Positions 1 through 8,150 of a stretch of 16,621 nucleotides of DNA are shown piece after piece. Source of the stretch: JBDRNO01 sp043811005 (lineage in GTDB: Bacteria > Bacteroidota > Bacteroidia > NORP154); the NCBI GenBank assembly GCA_043811005.1, contig JBDRNO010000108.1:1-16621 (forward strand), written 5' to 3'. Numbering within the stretch: the first letter of the stretch is position 1; each line of letters opens with the position of its first letter. The notes below the pieces were generated by a model, which was not told where the DNA came from, searched no databases, and saw only the letters and a program-made list of their open reading frames with translations. Position numbers and translations under genes: made by a program.

Positions 1-299
1 GCAAAGCCCGCACCCGCTCTCCCTCCACGTTTAGCACAAAAACGCTGTCATTCCGAATTTAGTGGAGCGCAGCGGAATCCCTCGTTTCTCGGGATAAACT
101 CCATGAGGAATCTCCCTCTTGAATTAAGCGAATTTCCCTCTTAAAACCCCTCGTGAATGCTTTGCATTTCTCCTTTCTAAAACTAATTTCGATTTTCGCC
201 TTTCCAATACCAATTTCAAATCTCCATTCTCCATTCCATAGAACATCAAAATAAAATTTATCCGATAAAATTGTATGATATTTGAGTTAATATGGAACC
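1..299. other. Intergenic region with dispersed and tandem repeats, no gene
   Basis: No convincing coding region is present downstream of the secreted phospholipase-D-like gene, which ends at 300. The region holds a dispersed-repeat-like segment (46-118) and a degenerate 7-base tandem at 204-238 that can be read as five consecutive units related to CAATTTC/AAATCTC/CATTCTC. No clear hairpin plus T-run terminator was found for the minus-strand operon. Confidence 0.6.
46..118. repeat. Dispersed intergenic repeat, TGTCATTCC family
   Basis: The segment starts TGTCATTCC and contains GGAGCGCAGCGGAATCCC and GAGGAATCTCCC. A related element lies in reverse orientation at 16521-16560, sharing TGTCATTCC (as GGAATGACA) and a GGAGCGnAGCG core. 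From memory, such segments recur between genes in many Bacteroidota and other genomes; copy number here cannot be determined from one window. Confidence 0.5.
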
Positions 300-3200
300 T
301 TACCTGACAATAAATTTTCTAGTAGTATTCTTCTCCCCCGCTTTCATCTCTATAAAATAGATCCCTGAACTTAGATTTTCTATGTTCAATTGGTGTTGGT
401 TTATGCCTGCTTTTCCTTTCAAACTCTCTGTGTGAATGATTTTACCAACAATATCGGTAATTGAAATACTAACATTAGTGTTCCGGTTTAGATTGAACTG
501 AATATTTAAGTGGAAATTGTTTGGATTGGGGTAGATGTTAAATAATATATCATCTTCAATTTCTGAAATTCCAACTTCAGGCGGTTCAGTGATATTAATA
601 CTTAAAGAATCTAAACAACCACTTGAATCTGTAACGGTAACTTTATAAACTCCTGAACTTAAGGTGCTTATGTCTTGTGTCGTTTCACCACCAGGTGTCC
701 AAATATAAGTATAAGCACCACTCCCACCTGATACTGTAATGTCAATAGCTCCATCATTACCTCCATAAACAGATACATGTGTTACTACTGTATCAAGAAC
801 AATAACTGCAGGTTCAGTTATCGTTAATGTAGCACCTGTTTGCATACACTGGTTTTCATCCTTCACCATCACATCATAATTACCTGCAGTAAGTCCGGTA
901 AAAATACCCGTGCTATTCGGATAATTACTTCCTCCATCTATGGAATATTCCAGTGTTCCGGTTCCACCGCTTGCTGCAATAGTAATTCCCCCATCGGCAA
1001 AGCCATTACAGCTTATGTCGGATGCAACTTCTGAAGATATAATTATTGAAGAAGGTTCAGTGATTTCAATATCAATACCGGAAGTACAACCAACAGCATC
1101 AGTGACAATAACAATATATGTACCTGAAGTTAAGCTTGTTGCAGTAGAATTAGATTGAGAGCCAATATCATTCCACAGGTATGTATAAGGAGCCGTACCT
1201 CCTGAAGGTGTCACAGTAGCAGAACCATCATCTCCGGCAAAACATGTTACCATTACAGTGTTTGTTATTGATAGTGATGCTGCCCCGATATCATTAAGAA
1301 TAATGTCAGATGAATCCATACAGCCATTAGTATCTGAAACAATAATTGTAAAAGCTCCGGCAGGCAAACCGGTGGCTGTGGCTGTTATCTGTACAGGATT
1401 AGTATTCCATGAATAAGTATATGGTATTGTTCCATTTGAGACGTACGCAGTGGCATCTCCATCATTTACTCCACAAAAAGAAGGGGCATTTATTGATATG
1501 GAATCCAGGAATACAGCCGGAGTAGCAGGTACACTAATAATAGTTGAATCCGTACATCCATTGGCATCAGTAATTGTAACCGAATAAATACCTCCTGTGA
1601 GGTTATAAGCTGTTGAACCTGTTTGTAACATAGGATCATTCCATGAATAACTATATGGAGACGTTCCCCCTGATACTGTAATAGTTGTAGTGCCATTGGC
1701 AATGCCACATGTTGCAGTTGTTGAATTTGATCCAAATGAAAGAATAGAAGGTTCAGTGATGGTAATTGTTGAAAAAACTGAATCACCAACTGCGTCAGTT
1801 ACCTTAACAGTATAAGTTCCTGCACATAAGCCGCTTGCCGTGTTGGCAGTTTGGCTGTCAGGATCATCCCATTGAAAAGTATAAGGTGTAGCTCCATTAC
1901 TTACAGATACTTCAGCCCATCCATCACAAAAGCCATTACATGATACATCAGCAAAATTCCCGATAATAGAAGAAATTGCACAGGAAGTAAGTTCACAATA
2001 TCTTGCCATGAACTCCTCAAGATACATGTTGGCAACGATCTCATCATGAATGATAAGGGTGTTCTCATCGTTACTTGTCTCTGCTGCATTAGACCAGTTA
2101 TGGGCACCGGTAACAAGCTGCGGATCAGATGCAGCATTAGTGGCATCAACAACGCAGTATTTATGATGAAGAATAAAGGGGGCTGTGAGATGTGATTGTA
2201 CATCAACACCATTTGTATCAAGGAAATCGTACTCACAACCCGTATCATTGGTGTTTTCAATAATACCTTTTACATTTGAACCACTATTGTGAACATCCAG
2301 CACACCGGTTCCCAGCTCATTCTTCGTGAATGACAGCACCGCAAATTCAAGATCACTTTCAGATGACAAAATTGAATTCAAGATGTACGTAGTGGTATTA
2401 TCCGAAGGTGAAAAATACAGTTCAACCCATCGTCCGGCAATATTGAATTCGTGAGGTGTATTGTCGGTTTTGTCAGGACCGAATTTTGCATTGACAGGAT
2501 TAGGAACTGTGGTCGTTGACCCCCAGAATTCCTCAAACTCCAATGTAAAAGCCCTTGCAAGTGCCTGATCCTGTATTATGACCATATTGTTGTAATCACT
2601 TTCCAGGTTATTTGATGTCCAGTTAGTTGATCCTGTTATCACCCATGAGCTATCCTGACTGTTTACATCTATCACAACAAATTTATTATGCATTATACCA
2701 ACTGAGTTACCTTTAAGAACCTGGATATTGGCATCCATGCTGCTTAAAGCCGAGTTCATTGTAGTTAAATCTGTTACATACCTAATAGATACCCCCCTGT
2801 TATAAGCGTTGTTTATAGCATATACTATGCTGCTGTTGCTATTGTTATACATGCAAATATCAAGTGTGTTTTGCGCTTTGTCAATATATGCGATGATAGT
2901 ATCTGCAAAGTAATTAGGCACCGATATTGCATCAGCAACAGGTGAAGCAGTATTATCAACAGATTTATTGAAATAAACGATTATCTCTCCAGAAGAATTT
3001 GATGCTGTAGCCACCACCTTTGTTTGTGAGAAGGCAGTGTCTGTTCCTGTAACCGAATACGCCATAACATAGTAAATAGTAGCAGGGGATAAACCGGGTA
3101 AACTCAAAGTATGTGATGTAGTTGACCCGCCCTGGTTTATGTCTACTAATTCAAATGAAGAAGTGAGGCCATATTTCACATTCGAACTTGCAGAAATATT

Positions 3201-3890
3201 CGTGGTCCATGACAGATCGAGACTACCGGTAGTAATATTTGAAACCGTGAGAGGGCTTGTAAAAAAAATAGTTGAGGTGGTAATGATGTCATTATTATCT
3301 CTTAAAAGCAACTGGTATGTTGATAAATACTGTGAAGTAATTGCAATGATATTAACGGTTGAGACAGGTATGAGTTCACCAACCAGGTTGGAACTGCTGC
3401 TTATCCTGACCTCTCCGGATTGGCTATTACTGGTAAAACTATAATTAGTATTACCAACAAAATAGCTTCCTCCATTATCAAAAACCGCACTATTGACCTG
3501 TACCAGTTCAGCTTCATCAGGCTCACCGATCTGGTTCGGGGTTACAAGTTGAGGTGTAGGTAATGTATTTCCTGAAGAGAGAACAGTAACAGCAGTGATG
3601 GGATTCATTTCAAGCAGGTTATTATAGTCAACCAGGGTGCCGGTAACAGTAATACTGTCCCCTCTTGAGGGATTAAAAGATACAGAGCCGGTTCCGGGGT
3701 AACATGCTATTCCTGCTGTTCCATCTTCCATATAACGGATGACACCAAGTTCTGAGCCATTGGTGACTATACCTGTTACTGTTACAGGTGAACCAAGAGA
3801 AAATGTGCGGGCATCAGCAATGTCGGTTTGAGCATTGGTTACTATAGCCCAACATGATGATATTACTAAGATTGTTACTGATTTTTTCAT
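300..3890 (-). CDS. Secreted OB-fold/FN3/double phospholipase D (HKD) protein with SprB repeats and T9SS sorting domain
   Basis: Likely exported, surface-bound or released phosphodiesterase (nuclease or phospholipase class). Order in the 1196 residues: Sec signal peptide (about 1-20, cut before QTD); a region of about 24-205 resembling the OB-fold/DUF5689 domains found with secreted nucleases; fibronectin III-like domain (about 208-297); PLD domain 1 (about 302-458) with H401-x-K403-x4-D408 and GSTNW at 420-424; PLD domain 2 (about 488-632) with H575-x-K577-x4-D582 but GAHNW at 595-599; six SprB-type repeats of about 75-80 residues (about 640-1107); T9SS type A C-terminal domain with YPNP at 1120-1123. 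It starts one base after the stop of the TonB receptor gene, so it is very probably co-transcribed and coupled. The two complete HKD motifs suggest an active enzyme. The substrate (DNA, RNA or lipid) cannot be read from the sequence. Confidence 0.92.
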   Translation of the reverse strand: MKKSVTILVISSCWAIVTNAQTDIADARTFSLGSPVTVTGIVTNGSELGVIRYMEDGTAGIACYPGTGSVSFNPSRGDSITVTGTLVDYNNLLEMNPITAVTVLSSGNTLPTPQLVTPNQIGEPDEAELVQVNSAVFDNGGSYFVGNTNYSFTSNSQSGEVRISSSSNLVGELIPVSTVNIIAITSQYLSTYQLLLRDNNDIITTSTIFFTSPLTVSNITTGSLDLSWTTNISASSNVKYGLTSSFELVDINQGGSTTSHTLSLPGLSPATIYYVMAYSVTGTDTAFSQTKVVATASNSSGEIIVYFNKSVDNTASPVADAISVPNYFADTIIAYIDKAQNTLDICMYNNSNSSIVYAINNAYNRGVSIRYVTDLTTMNSALSSMDANIQVLKGNSVGIMHNKFVVIDVNSQDSSWVITGSTNWTSNNLESDYNNMVIIQDQALARAFTLEFEEFWGSTTTVPNPVNAKFGPDKTDNTPHEFNIAGRWVELYFSPSDNTTTYILNSILSSESDLEFAVLSFTKNELGTGVLDVHNSGSNVKGIIENTNDTGCEYDFLDTNGVDVQSHLTAPFILHHKYCVVDATNAASDPQLVTGAHNWSNAAETSNDENTLIIHDEIVANMYLEEFMARYCELTSCAISSIIGNFADVSCNGFCDGWAEVSVSNGATPYTFQWDDPDSQTANTASGLCAGTYTVKVTDAVGDSVFSTITITEPSILSFGSNSTTATCGIANGTTTITVSGGTSPYSYSWNDPMLQTGSTAYNLTGGIYSVTITDANGCTDSTIISVPATPAVFLDSISINAPSFCGVNDGDATAYVSNGTIPYTYSWNTNPVQITATATGLPAGAFTIIVSDTNGCMDSSDIILNDIGAASLSITNTVMVTCFAGDDGSATVTPSGGTAPYTYLWNDIGSQSNSTATSLTSGTYIVIVTDAVGCTSGIDIEITEPSSIIISSEVASDISCNGFADGGITIAASGGTGTLEYSIDGGSNYPNSTGIFTGLTAGNYDVMVKDENQCMQTGATLTITEPAVIVLDTVVTHVSVYGGNDGAIDITVSGGSGAYTYIWTPGGETTQDISTLSSGVYKVTVTDSSGCLDSLSINITEPPEVGISEIEDDILFNIYPNPNNFHLNIQFNLNRNTNVSISITDIVGKIIHTESLKGKAGINQHQLNIENLSSGIYFIEMKAGEKNTTRKFIVR

Positions 3891-3891
3891 T

Positions 3892-6651
3892 TTAAATAAT
3901 AATTTTTAACGATAAATTATACCTCCTTGGAAAGCCAAGAAATACTGCTGCCGATTTGGCATCGAAATCATTATAATTTCCGGGAATATATTGACTATTG
4001 TTTTGAGCATCAGAAATGTACATAGCATCAAAAGCATTTAACAAACTAAATCTCAAATCAACTCTATACTTGTTAAAAACAAATCTATAACCTGCATGAA
4101 AATCAACAAGGTAATGATCGGGGATTTTCCATGATTCTCTTGGATTGCCATTTTCATCAGTTGCATCCGGGCTGCCATCGAGTGATAATGGATCAAAGTC
4201 AGTATAATGCCTTCCGAAAAAAGTTGTTTTACCTTTAAGATATAATCCTTTAACTATCTCATATCTCACACTAGCTGCAAACTGGGTTTGAGCAGCATCT
4301 CCAACATGTATTCCTTTTGCATCAAAATAATTTTTATATATCACCTGTCCCTGGTCATCATAAACCCTAACGGTATCTCCTGAAGCCCATCTCCAGTCAC
4401 CAATAGATACAAGCCCTTCAACATCGAGGTTTCTAAGTATTTTATAGATAAAATCAAGTTCAATACCTTTGTGCAACGCGTCAATACCATTCACATTTGC
4501 ATTATAGGACTCGCCATCTATCATTACAGGAACACCCCAGTCAACAGGTTTGTTTTCCCATTTGGTAATATATCCATTAAGATTAGCAGCATATTTTGAT
4601 TGTTTGTAACTATAACCAATCTCTATTGCCTCTATCCTTTCATTCTCAATATCTCTGAATACTTTGTTATTGTTATCAATAACATTTTTAAATGGTTGCG
4701 CTTTGTAAAGGTAACCGAGATTTAAAAAAACATTCATGTATTCATTGAGATTGTAATTAACACCTCCTTTAACAGTGAAACCGGGTATCCATTTCCAATC
4801 GTTTTGTGAATACCTTGCTTCAGGTGATTCGGAATAATAGGGGACAGAATCAATACCATGATAATAAACATCATCATAACCAACGATTTCCTTAATAATG
4901 GTATCAGGAAGTACAATATCTTTTTTCTTGAAATAATCAATTCGCTTGTAGCCGGTATATGCACCGGAGATATTAAGAAAAGCACTTATCACACCGGCTT
5001 TGTATTCAGCTTGTGCGAATAATCCACCCCATTTGAGTAAACCATCATAATAATAATCAATTTTATCGCCTTGCCTTTTAACCATGTTTGCCTGATTCTT
5101 ATTGTCAAAATCGAAATAGACATCACCTCCGAGCAAATCATAAGCGGTACGGTAATGCTCGCCTTTATAATACCTGAAATCAGCCCCGCCTGAAAAACTT
5201 ATCGTATCATTTAACTTATAATTGAAGGTGGAAAGAAAGCCATACCATATATGGTTATTTATGCTGCTTCTAATTAAACTGGTTGATCTTTGTTCACCAC
5301 TTCCATATTTATTTGATGGTGAATATGCATTGACATCATAGCTTACCTGGTAGTTCACCTGTCCATCCGAAGTAATTGGAAAATTTCCTGAATTACCAGT
5401 TCCCCCGCCTCGTCCAACAGACATGTACAGGATATTTGACAAGTGAAACCTGTCACTTATATTCCAAAAATCCTTTAAGCTGAACTGTGGTTTATGGTAG
5501 TAATTGAGGGTTTCATTTACCACTTTTCGATTAGCATGCACTGTATCACCGTTATCTGCAATAATATACCTCTCAATATAACCCCAATTGGGGTTGTAAG
5601 TAACTCCCAAATCCTGGTAAGCAAGTGTATCAACATACTTATCATCCATGTATTTGACAGCAATCTCCCTGCTAAAAGTACCTATCGCTTGCTGAAACGA
5701 TCGCTGACCATGTTTCTGTGGTGCACCCAATGCTGTAAGGCTAACAAGGTGTTTGCCAGTCATATTCTCTATCTTTCCAAAATAAAACCAACCCTCTGAA
5801 AAAGTCTTATCAGCCCATCCGTCACTTTTTTTAAAAGAACCGGCAAAGGTATAACCCCACCCGTTCTCCTGCCTCCCTGAATTATAGTCTATTGAAGTCC
5901 TGCTAAAACCAAAACTTCCAATTTCCTGTTTTACACTAAGGCCTTTTTTATTGTCAATTCCTTTTGTAAGAATATTCATTGTTCCACCGACAGATGGTAT
6001 AGCAATCTTGGAAGCTCCAAGCCCCCTTTGGACTTGTATACTCCTGGTCACGGCATCCAACCCGAACCAGTTTGACCAATACACCCATCCGTTCTCCATA
6101 TCATTAACAGGTATGCCATCAATCATCACTGCTACATTCCTTTGGTTAAAACCCCTGATCGTTATCCTGGCATCACCATCTCCCCCGCCTTGCTGAGTAG
6201 CATAAACACCAGGTGTAGAATTAAGGATCATGGGTATATCTTGCGAAGCTAATTCTTCATCTATTTTTGCCGGTAAGACATTAGTAAATGCAACAGGGGT
6301 TTCTCTTTCCCTTGCGATATCAGCAACCACTTCAACTTCCCTCAGGGTAACAGTTTTCAACCTGATATCCTTTAATTGCAAAGATCTCCTGTCCAGAGTT
6401 ATTTTTTGAATGACAGGATTAAACCCCACATAAGAGATAGTAAGTGTATATTCGCCATATTCAGCTTCAATTGAAAATTTACCATCCAGGTCAGCAACAG
6501 TTCCAACACCCTTTCCAATTAAAACAGTTGCACCTATCAAAGATTCCCCGGTTGTAATATCCCTGATAGTACCGCTGATGGTTCCCTTTTGAGAATAAGT
6601 TGTTAAGGATAAGAGGAAAAGAAGAGAAATAAAAAAACTTCTTATTATCAT
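3892..6651 (-). CDS. TonB-dependent outer-membrane receptor with carboxypeptidase-regulatory-like N-terminal domain
   Basis: Outer-membrane beta-barrel importer powered by TonB. The product is 919 residues: signal peptide (about 1-21, ending TTYSQ), a carboxypeptidase-regulatory-like beta domain (about 23-105, with GTISGTIRDITTGESLIGAT), a plug domain (about 115-231, with TIRGFNQRNVAVMIDGIPVN and GGTMNILTKG), and a barrel of about 680 residues rich in aromatic beta strands. I chose ATG at 6651 because the reading frame further upstream opens only with TTG at 6672 and the hydrophobic signal follows the ATG directly. No SusD-like partner is adjacent, so it is not a canonical SusCD pair. It lies 62 bases after the lamin-tail gene and one base before the phospholipase-D-like gene. 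The C-terminal residue is Ile rather than the usual aromatic. The substrate is unknown; a phosphodiester breakdown product is an inference from neighbours. Confidence 0.93.
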   Translation of the reverse strand: MIIRSFFISLLFLLSLTTYSQKGTISGTIRDITTGESLIGATVLIGKGVGTVADLDGKFSIEAEYGEYTLTISYVGFNPVIQKITLDRRSLQLKDIRLKTVTLREVEVVADIARERETPVAFTNVLPAKIDEELASQDIPMILNSTPGVYATQQGGGDGDARITIRGFNQRNVAVMIDGIPVNDMENGWVYWSNWFGLDAVTRSIQVQRGLGASKIAIPSVGGTMNILTKGIDNKKGLSVKQEIGSFGFSRTSIDYNSGRQENGWGYTFAGSFKKSDGWADKTFSEGWFYFGKIENMTGKHLVSLTALGAPQKHGQRSFQQAIGTFSREIAVKYMDDKYVDTLAYQDLGVTYNPNWGYIERYIIADNGDTVHANRKVVNETLNYYHKPQFSLKDFWNISDRFHLSNILYMSVGRGGGTGNSGNFPITSDGQVNYQVSYDVNAYSPSNKYGSGEQRSTSLIRSSINNHIWYGFLSTFNYKLNDTISFSGGADFRYYKGEHYRTAYDLLGGDVYFDFDNKNQANMVKRQGDKIDYYYDGLLKWGGLFAQAEYKAGVISAFLNISGAYTGYKRIDYFKKKDIVLPDTIIKEIVGYDDVYYHGIDSVPYYSESPEARYSQNDWKWIPGFTVKGGVNYNLNEYMNVFLNLGYLYKAQPFKNVIDNNNKVFRDIENERIEAIEIGYSYKQSKYAANLNGYITKWENKPVDWGVPVMIDGESYNANVNGIDALHKGIELDFIYKILRNLDVEGLVSIGDWRWASGDTVRVYDDQGQVIYKNYFDAKGIHVGDAAQTQFAASVRYEIVKGLYLKGKTTFFGRHYTDFDPLSLDGSPDATDENGNPRESWKIPDHYLVDFHAGYRFVFNKYRVDLRFSLLNAFDAMYISDAQNNSQYIPGNYNDFDAKSAAVFLGFPRRYNLSLKIII

Positions 6652-6713
6652 CCGAAATATTATTAATATCAATTAAACACATGCATTATTTTTCCAGACA
6701 AACAAATCTCCTT

Positions 6714-7727
6714 TCACTCTAAAATCACTTTTTTCGTGAATACGGAGTTATCATCAAAATATATTTTCAGAATATAAATCCCCTGATTATTGCCTGATAA
6801 GTCAATATAACAGATGCCTTGGTTTACTATCGGCTGCTGGTTGCAGATCACTTGTCCTAAAATATCATAAGCAAAAATTGATGTAATCTTCTGGCTTGAG
6901 GCAATAGTTAAAAGGGTATTTGATATTGGGTTAGGGTAAATTTTTATATGTATTTTCTTTGATAATTCCAATATAGCTGTAGGATTACAACTACAATTAT
7001 GAAAACCCAGGTTGTCAAAAGTATTTACAGGTAGTGAATCCCACTCTAACGAAGGATTGAAATTTCCGGGTGAATCATAAGCTGTCCCGGGATTTGCAGT
7101 AACACCTTTGTCAATATTATATTTACGGATCAATGTATTATCTCTTGACCAATAAGATCCAACCCCATTCCAGTAATATGGTTCATTTGTCCAGCCACCA
7201 GTCGGGCTTGTTGTGCCCATTCCGTTTAAAGGTTGCTCTCCAATCAATCCGAACAGGTCAACAATATCCCAACTGCCTCCTCCAAGGTCTTTTTCCAGGG
7301 AAATAGCATCATCACCGTTGAAAGGCAGTGTCCTGGAGCCAAGTGTTCCGCTATTATAGTCAGGAGAATAGAATCCGGCATTACCAGCATTACCGAAATC
7401 CAGCAACCCGGGGAAAAGGATGGTATCCTGACCTATGGCTAGAGGATCTCTCTTGTCCAGTATAGCGGCATAAATACCATAAGGAGGAGCATAACCTGTC
7501 AATGGCTGCACATACCTGATGTCCTGGTCGGATGAAGTGGACCCGTTTGACCAGCGCACTATCCTGTAATCCGAAAGATCAATCGTATCGGCAGTGGGAT
7601 TATAGATCTCCAGAGCTTTATTATTATAAGTGCCCTCAACGTATTCTGAGAAGAACAGTTCATCGCATTGAGCATTTGCGTTGCTGATCATAACAACTGC
7701 CGTGATTGAGAGTACTAGTTTTTTCAT
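6714..7727 (-). CDS. Secreted lamin-tail-domain protein with T9SS sorting domain
   Basis: First gene of the three-gene operon; 337 residues. The signal peptide is about residues 1-19 (cut before QCDELFF; there is no proper lipobox). The lamin tail domain (about 22-165) contains LFFSEYVEGTYNNKALEIYN and FNGDDAISLEKD, the form also seen at the N-terminus of secreted nucleases of the ExeM type. About 166-245 is a Trp/Asn-rich linking region with no recognised domain. A T9SS type A sorting domain follows (about 258-337, YPNP at 264-267). No catalytic motif is visible, so I infer a binding or scaffolding role at the surface. A promoter match lies at 7781-7810, giving an estimated leader of about 45-50 bases. 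Start ATG at 7727 is followed at once by a Lys-Lys signal peptide. Confidence 0.92.
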   Translation of the reverse strand: MKKLVLSITAVVMISNANAQCDELFFSEYVEGTYNNKALEIYNPTADTIDLSDYRIVRWSNGSTSSDQDIRYVQPLTGYAPPYGIYAAILDKRDPLAIGQDTILFPGLLDFGNAGNAGFYSPDYNSGTLGSRTLPFNGDDAISLEKDLGGGSWDIVDLFGLIGEQPLNGMGTTSPTGGWTNEPYYWNGVGSYWSRDNTLIRKYNIDKGVTANPGTAYDSPGNFNPSLEWDSLPVNTFDNLGFHNCSCNPTAILELSKKIHIKIYPNPISNTLLTIASSQKITSIFAYDILGQVICNQQPIVNQGICYIDLSGNNQGIYILKIYFDDNSVFTKKVILE

Positions 7728-7780
7728 AATATTTAAAATTTAAAAAAATTAATGATTATTTGAAGAATTTATATATATTA

Positions 7781-7810
7781 CAAAAATAGTAAATATCATA
7801 ATTTGAACAA
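7781..7810 (-). promoter_or_regulatory. Bacteroidota-type promoter for the lamin-tail/TonB receptor/PLD operon
   Basis: Read on the minus strand: TTG (7808-7810), 19 bases, then TATTTTTG (7781-7788), a full match to the Bacteroidota -33/-7 pattern TTG-N-TAnnTTTG. The start codon is 54 bases downstream of the -7 box. Confidence 0.65.
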
Positions 7811-7828
7811 GCTTTTATAATATTTTCA

Positions 7829-7858
7829 TTGGTTTATTTTCAAAATAAACTATTTTTG
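7829..7858 (+). promoter_or_regulatory. Divergent Bacteroidota-type promoter match facing the AMP nucleosidase gene
   Basis: TTG (7829-7831), 19 bases, TATTTTTG (7851-7858). It mirrors the minus-strand promoter, with the two -33 elements 18 bases apart. It would give the AMP nucleosidase gene at 8151 a leader of about 285 bases full of palindromes; I saw no better promoter match nearer to that gene. Confidence 0.4.
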
Positions 7859-7907
7859 AAAAAAATCCCTGTTTGTCCATTACAATTAAATAAAAATTAT
7901 TTTGTTT

Positions 7908-7976
7908 GTAGCATAGCTACGTTAGTTCGTTACATCTTCAATCTTTGCCACATGTGGCCACAATATTTGTACAAAT
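7908..7976. repeat. Cluster of short perfect palindromes
   Basis: Within 69 bases there are GTAGC-ATA-GCTAC (7908-7920), GCCACATGTGGC (7947-7958), the overlapping TGTGGCCACA (7954-7963) and ATTTGTACAAAT (7965-7976). They could be operator sites, or part of a decayed intergenic repeat. They lie downstream of the plus-strand promoter match and more than 90 bases upstream of the minus-strand one. Confidence 0.55.
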
Positions 7977-8006
7977 GCACTGGAACTATGATATATCAAT
8001 GATTAG

Positions 8007-8076
8007 GCGAATCGCGAATTTCAACGCAAATTATGCGAATACTATTCGCTTCATTCGCGTCTGATTAGCGATTCGC
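8007..8076. repeat. 70-base imperfect palindrome built of GCGAAT/ATTCGC words
   Basis: The centre is GCGAATA-C-TATTCGC (8035-8049). Outside it are ACGC (8024-8027) and GCGT (8057-8060), and then GCGAATCGC (8007-8015) and GCGATTCGC (8068-8076). The arms are nearly in register, so the whole segment could fold as one long hairpin. It resembles the MITE- or REP-like intergenic elements common in Bacteroidota. It ends about 75 bases before the AMP nucleosidase start. Confidence 0.65.
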
Positions 8077-8150
8077 GTAACTTTTATCATAAAACCTCTA
8101 TGGTTCTGGCTTGACCAAGTTATGTATTAGTTTATCCAAATAATGATATA

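Noticed and set aside
1490..1789. Minus-strand alternative frame inside the SprB repeats
   Set aside because: The repetitive low-complexity translation follows from the repeat-coding DNA read in a shifted frame; the primary frame is fully consistent with SprB repeats.
3921..3928. Perfect Shine-Dalgarno-like AAGGAGGT on the minus strand upstream of the PLD gene
   Set aside because: It lies about 30 bases before the ATG, too far to work, and encodes the PRRY end of the TonB receptor. The other genes in the window do not depend on such sites, as usual for Bacteroidota.
6652..6672. Upstream TTG start giving the TonB receptor seven extra residues
   Set aside because: The ATG at 6651 begins a normal signal peptide directly; the extension adds a hydrophobic stub and no family similarity.
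300..7727. SusCD-type polysaccharide utilisation locus
   Set aside because: There is no SusD-like protein, glycoside hydrolase or lyase; the enzyme domains are HKD phosphodiesterases.
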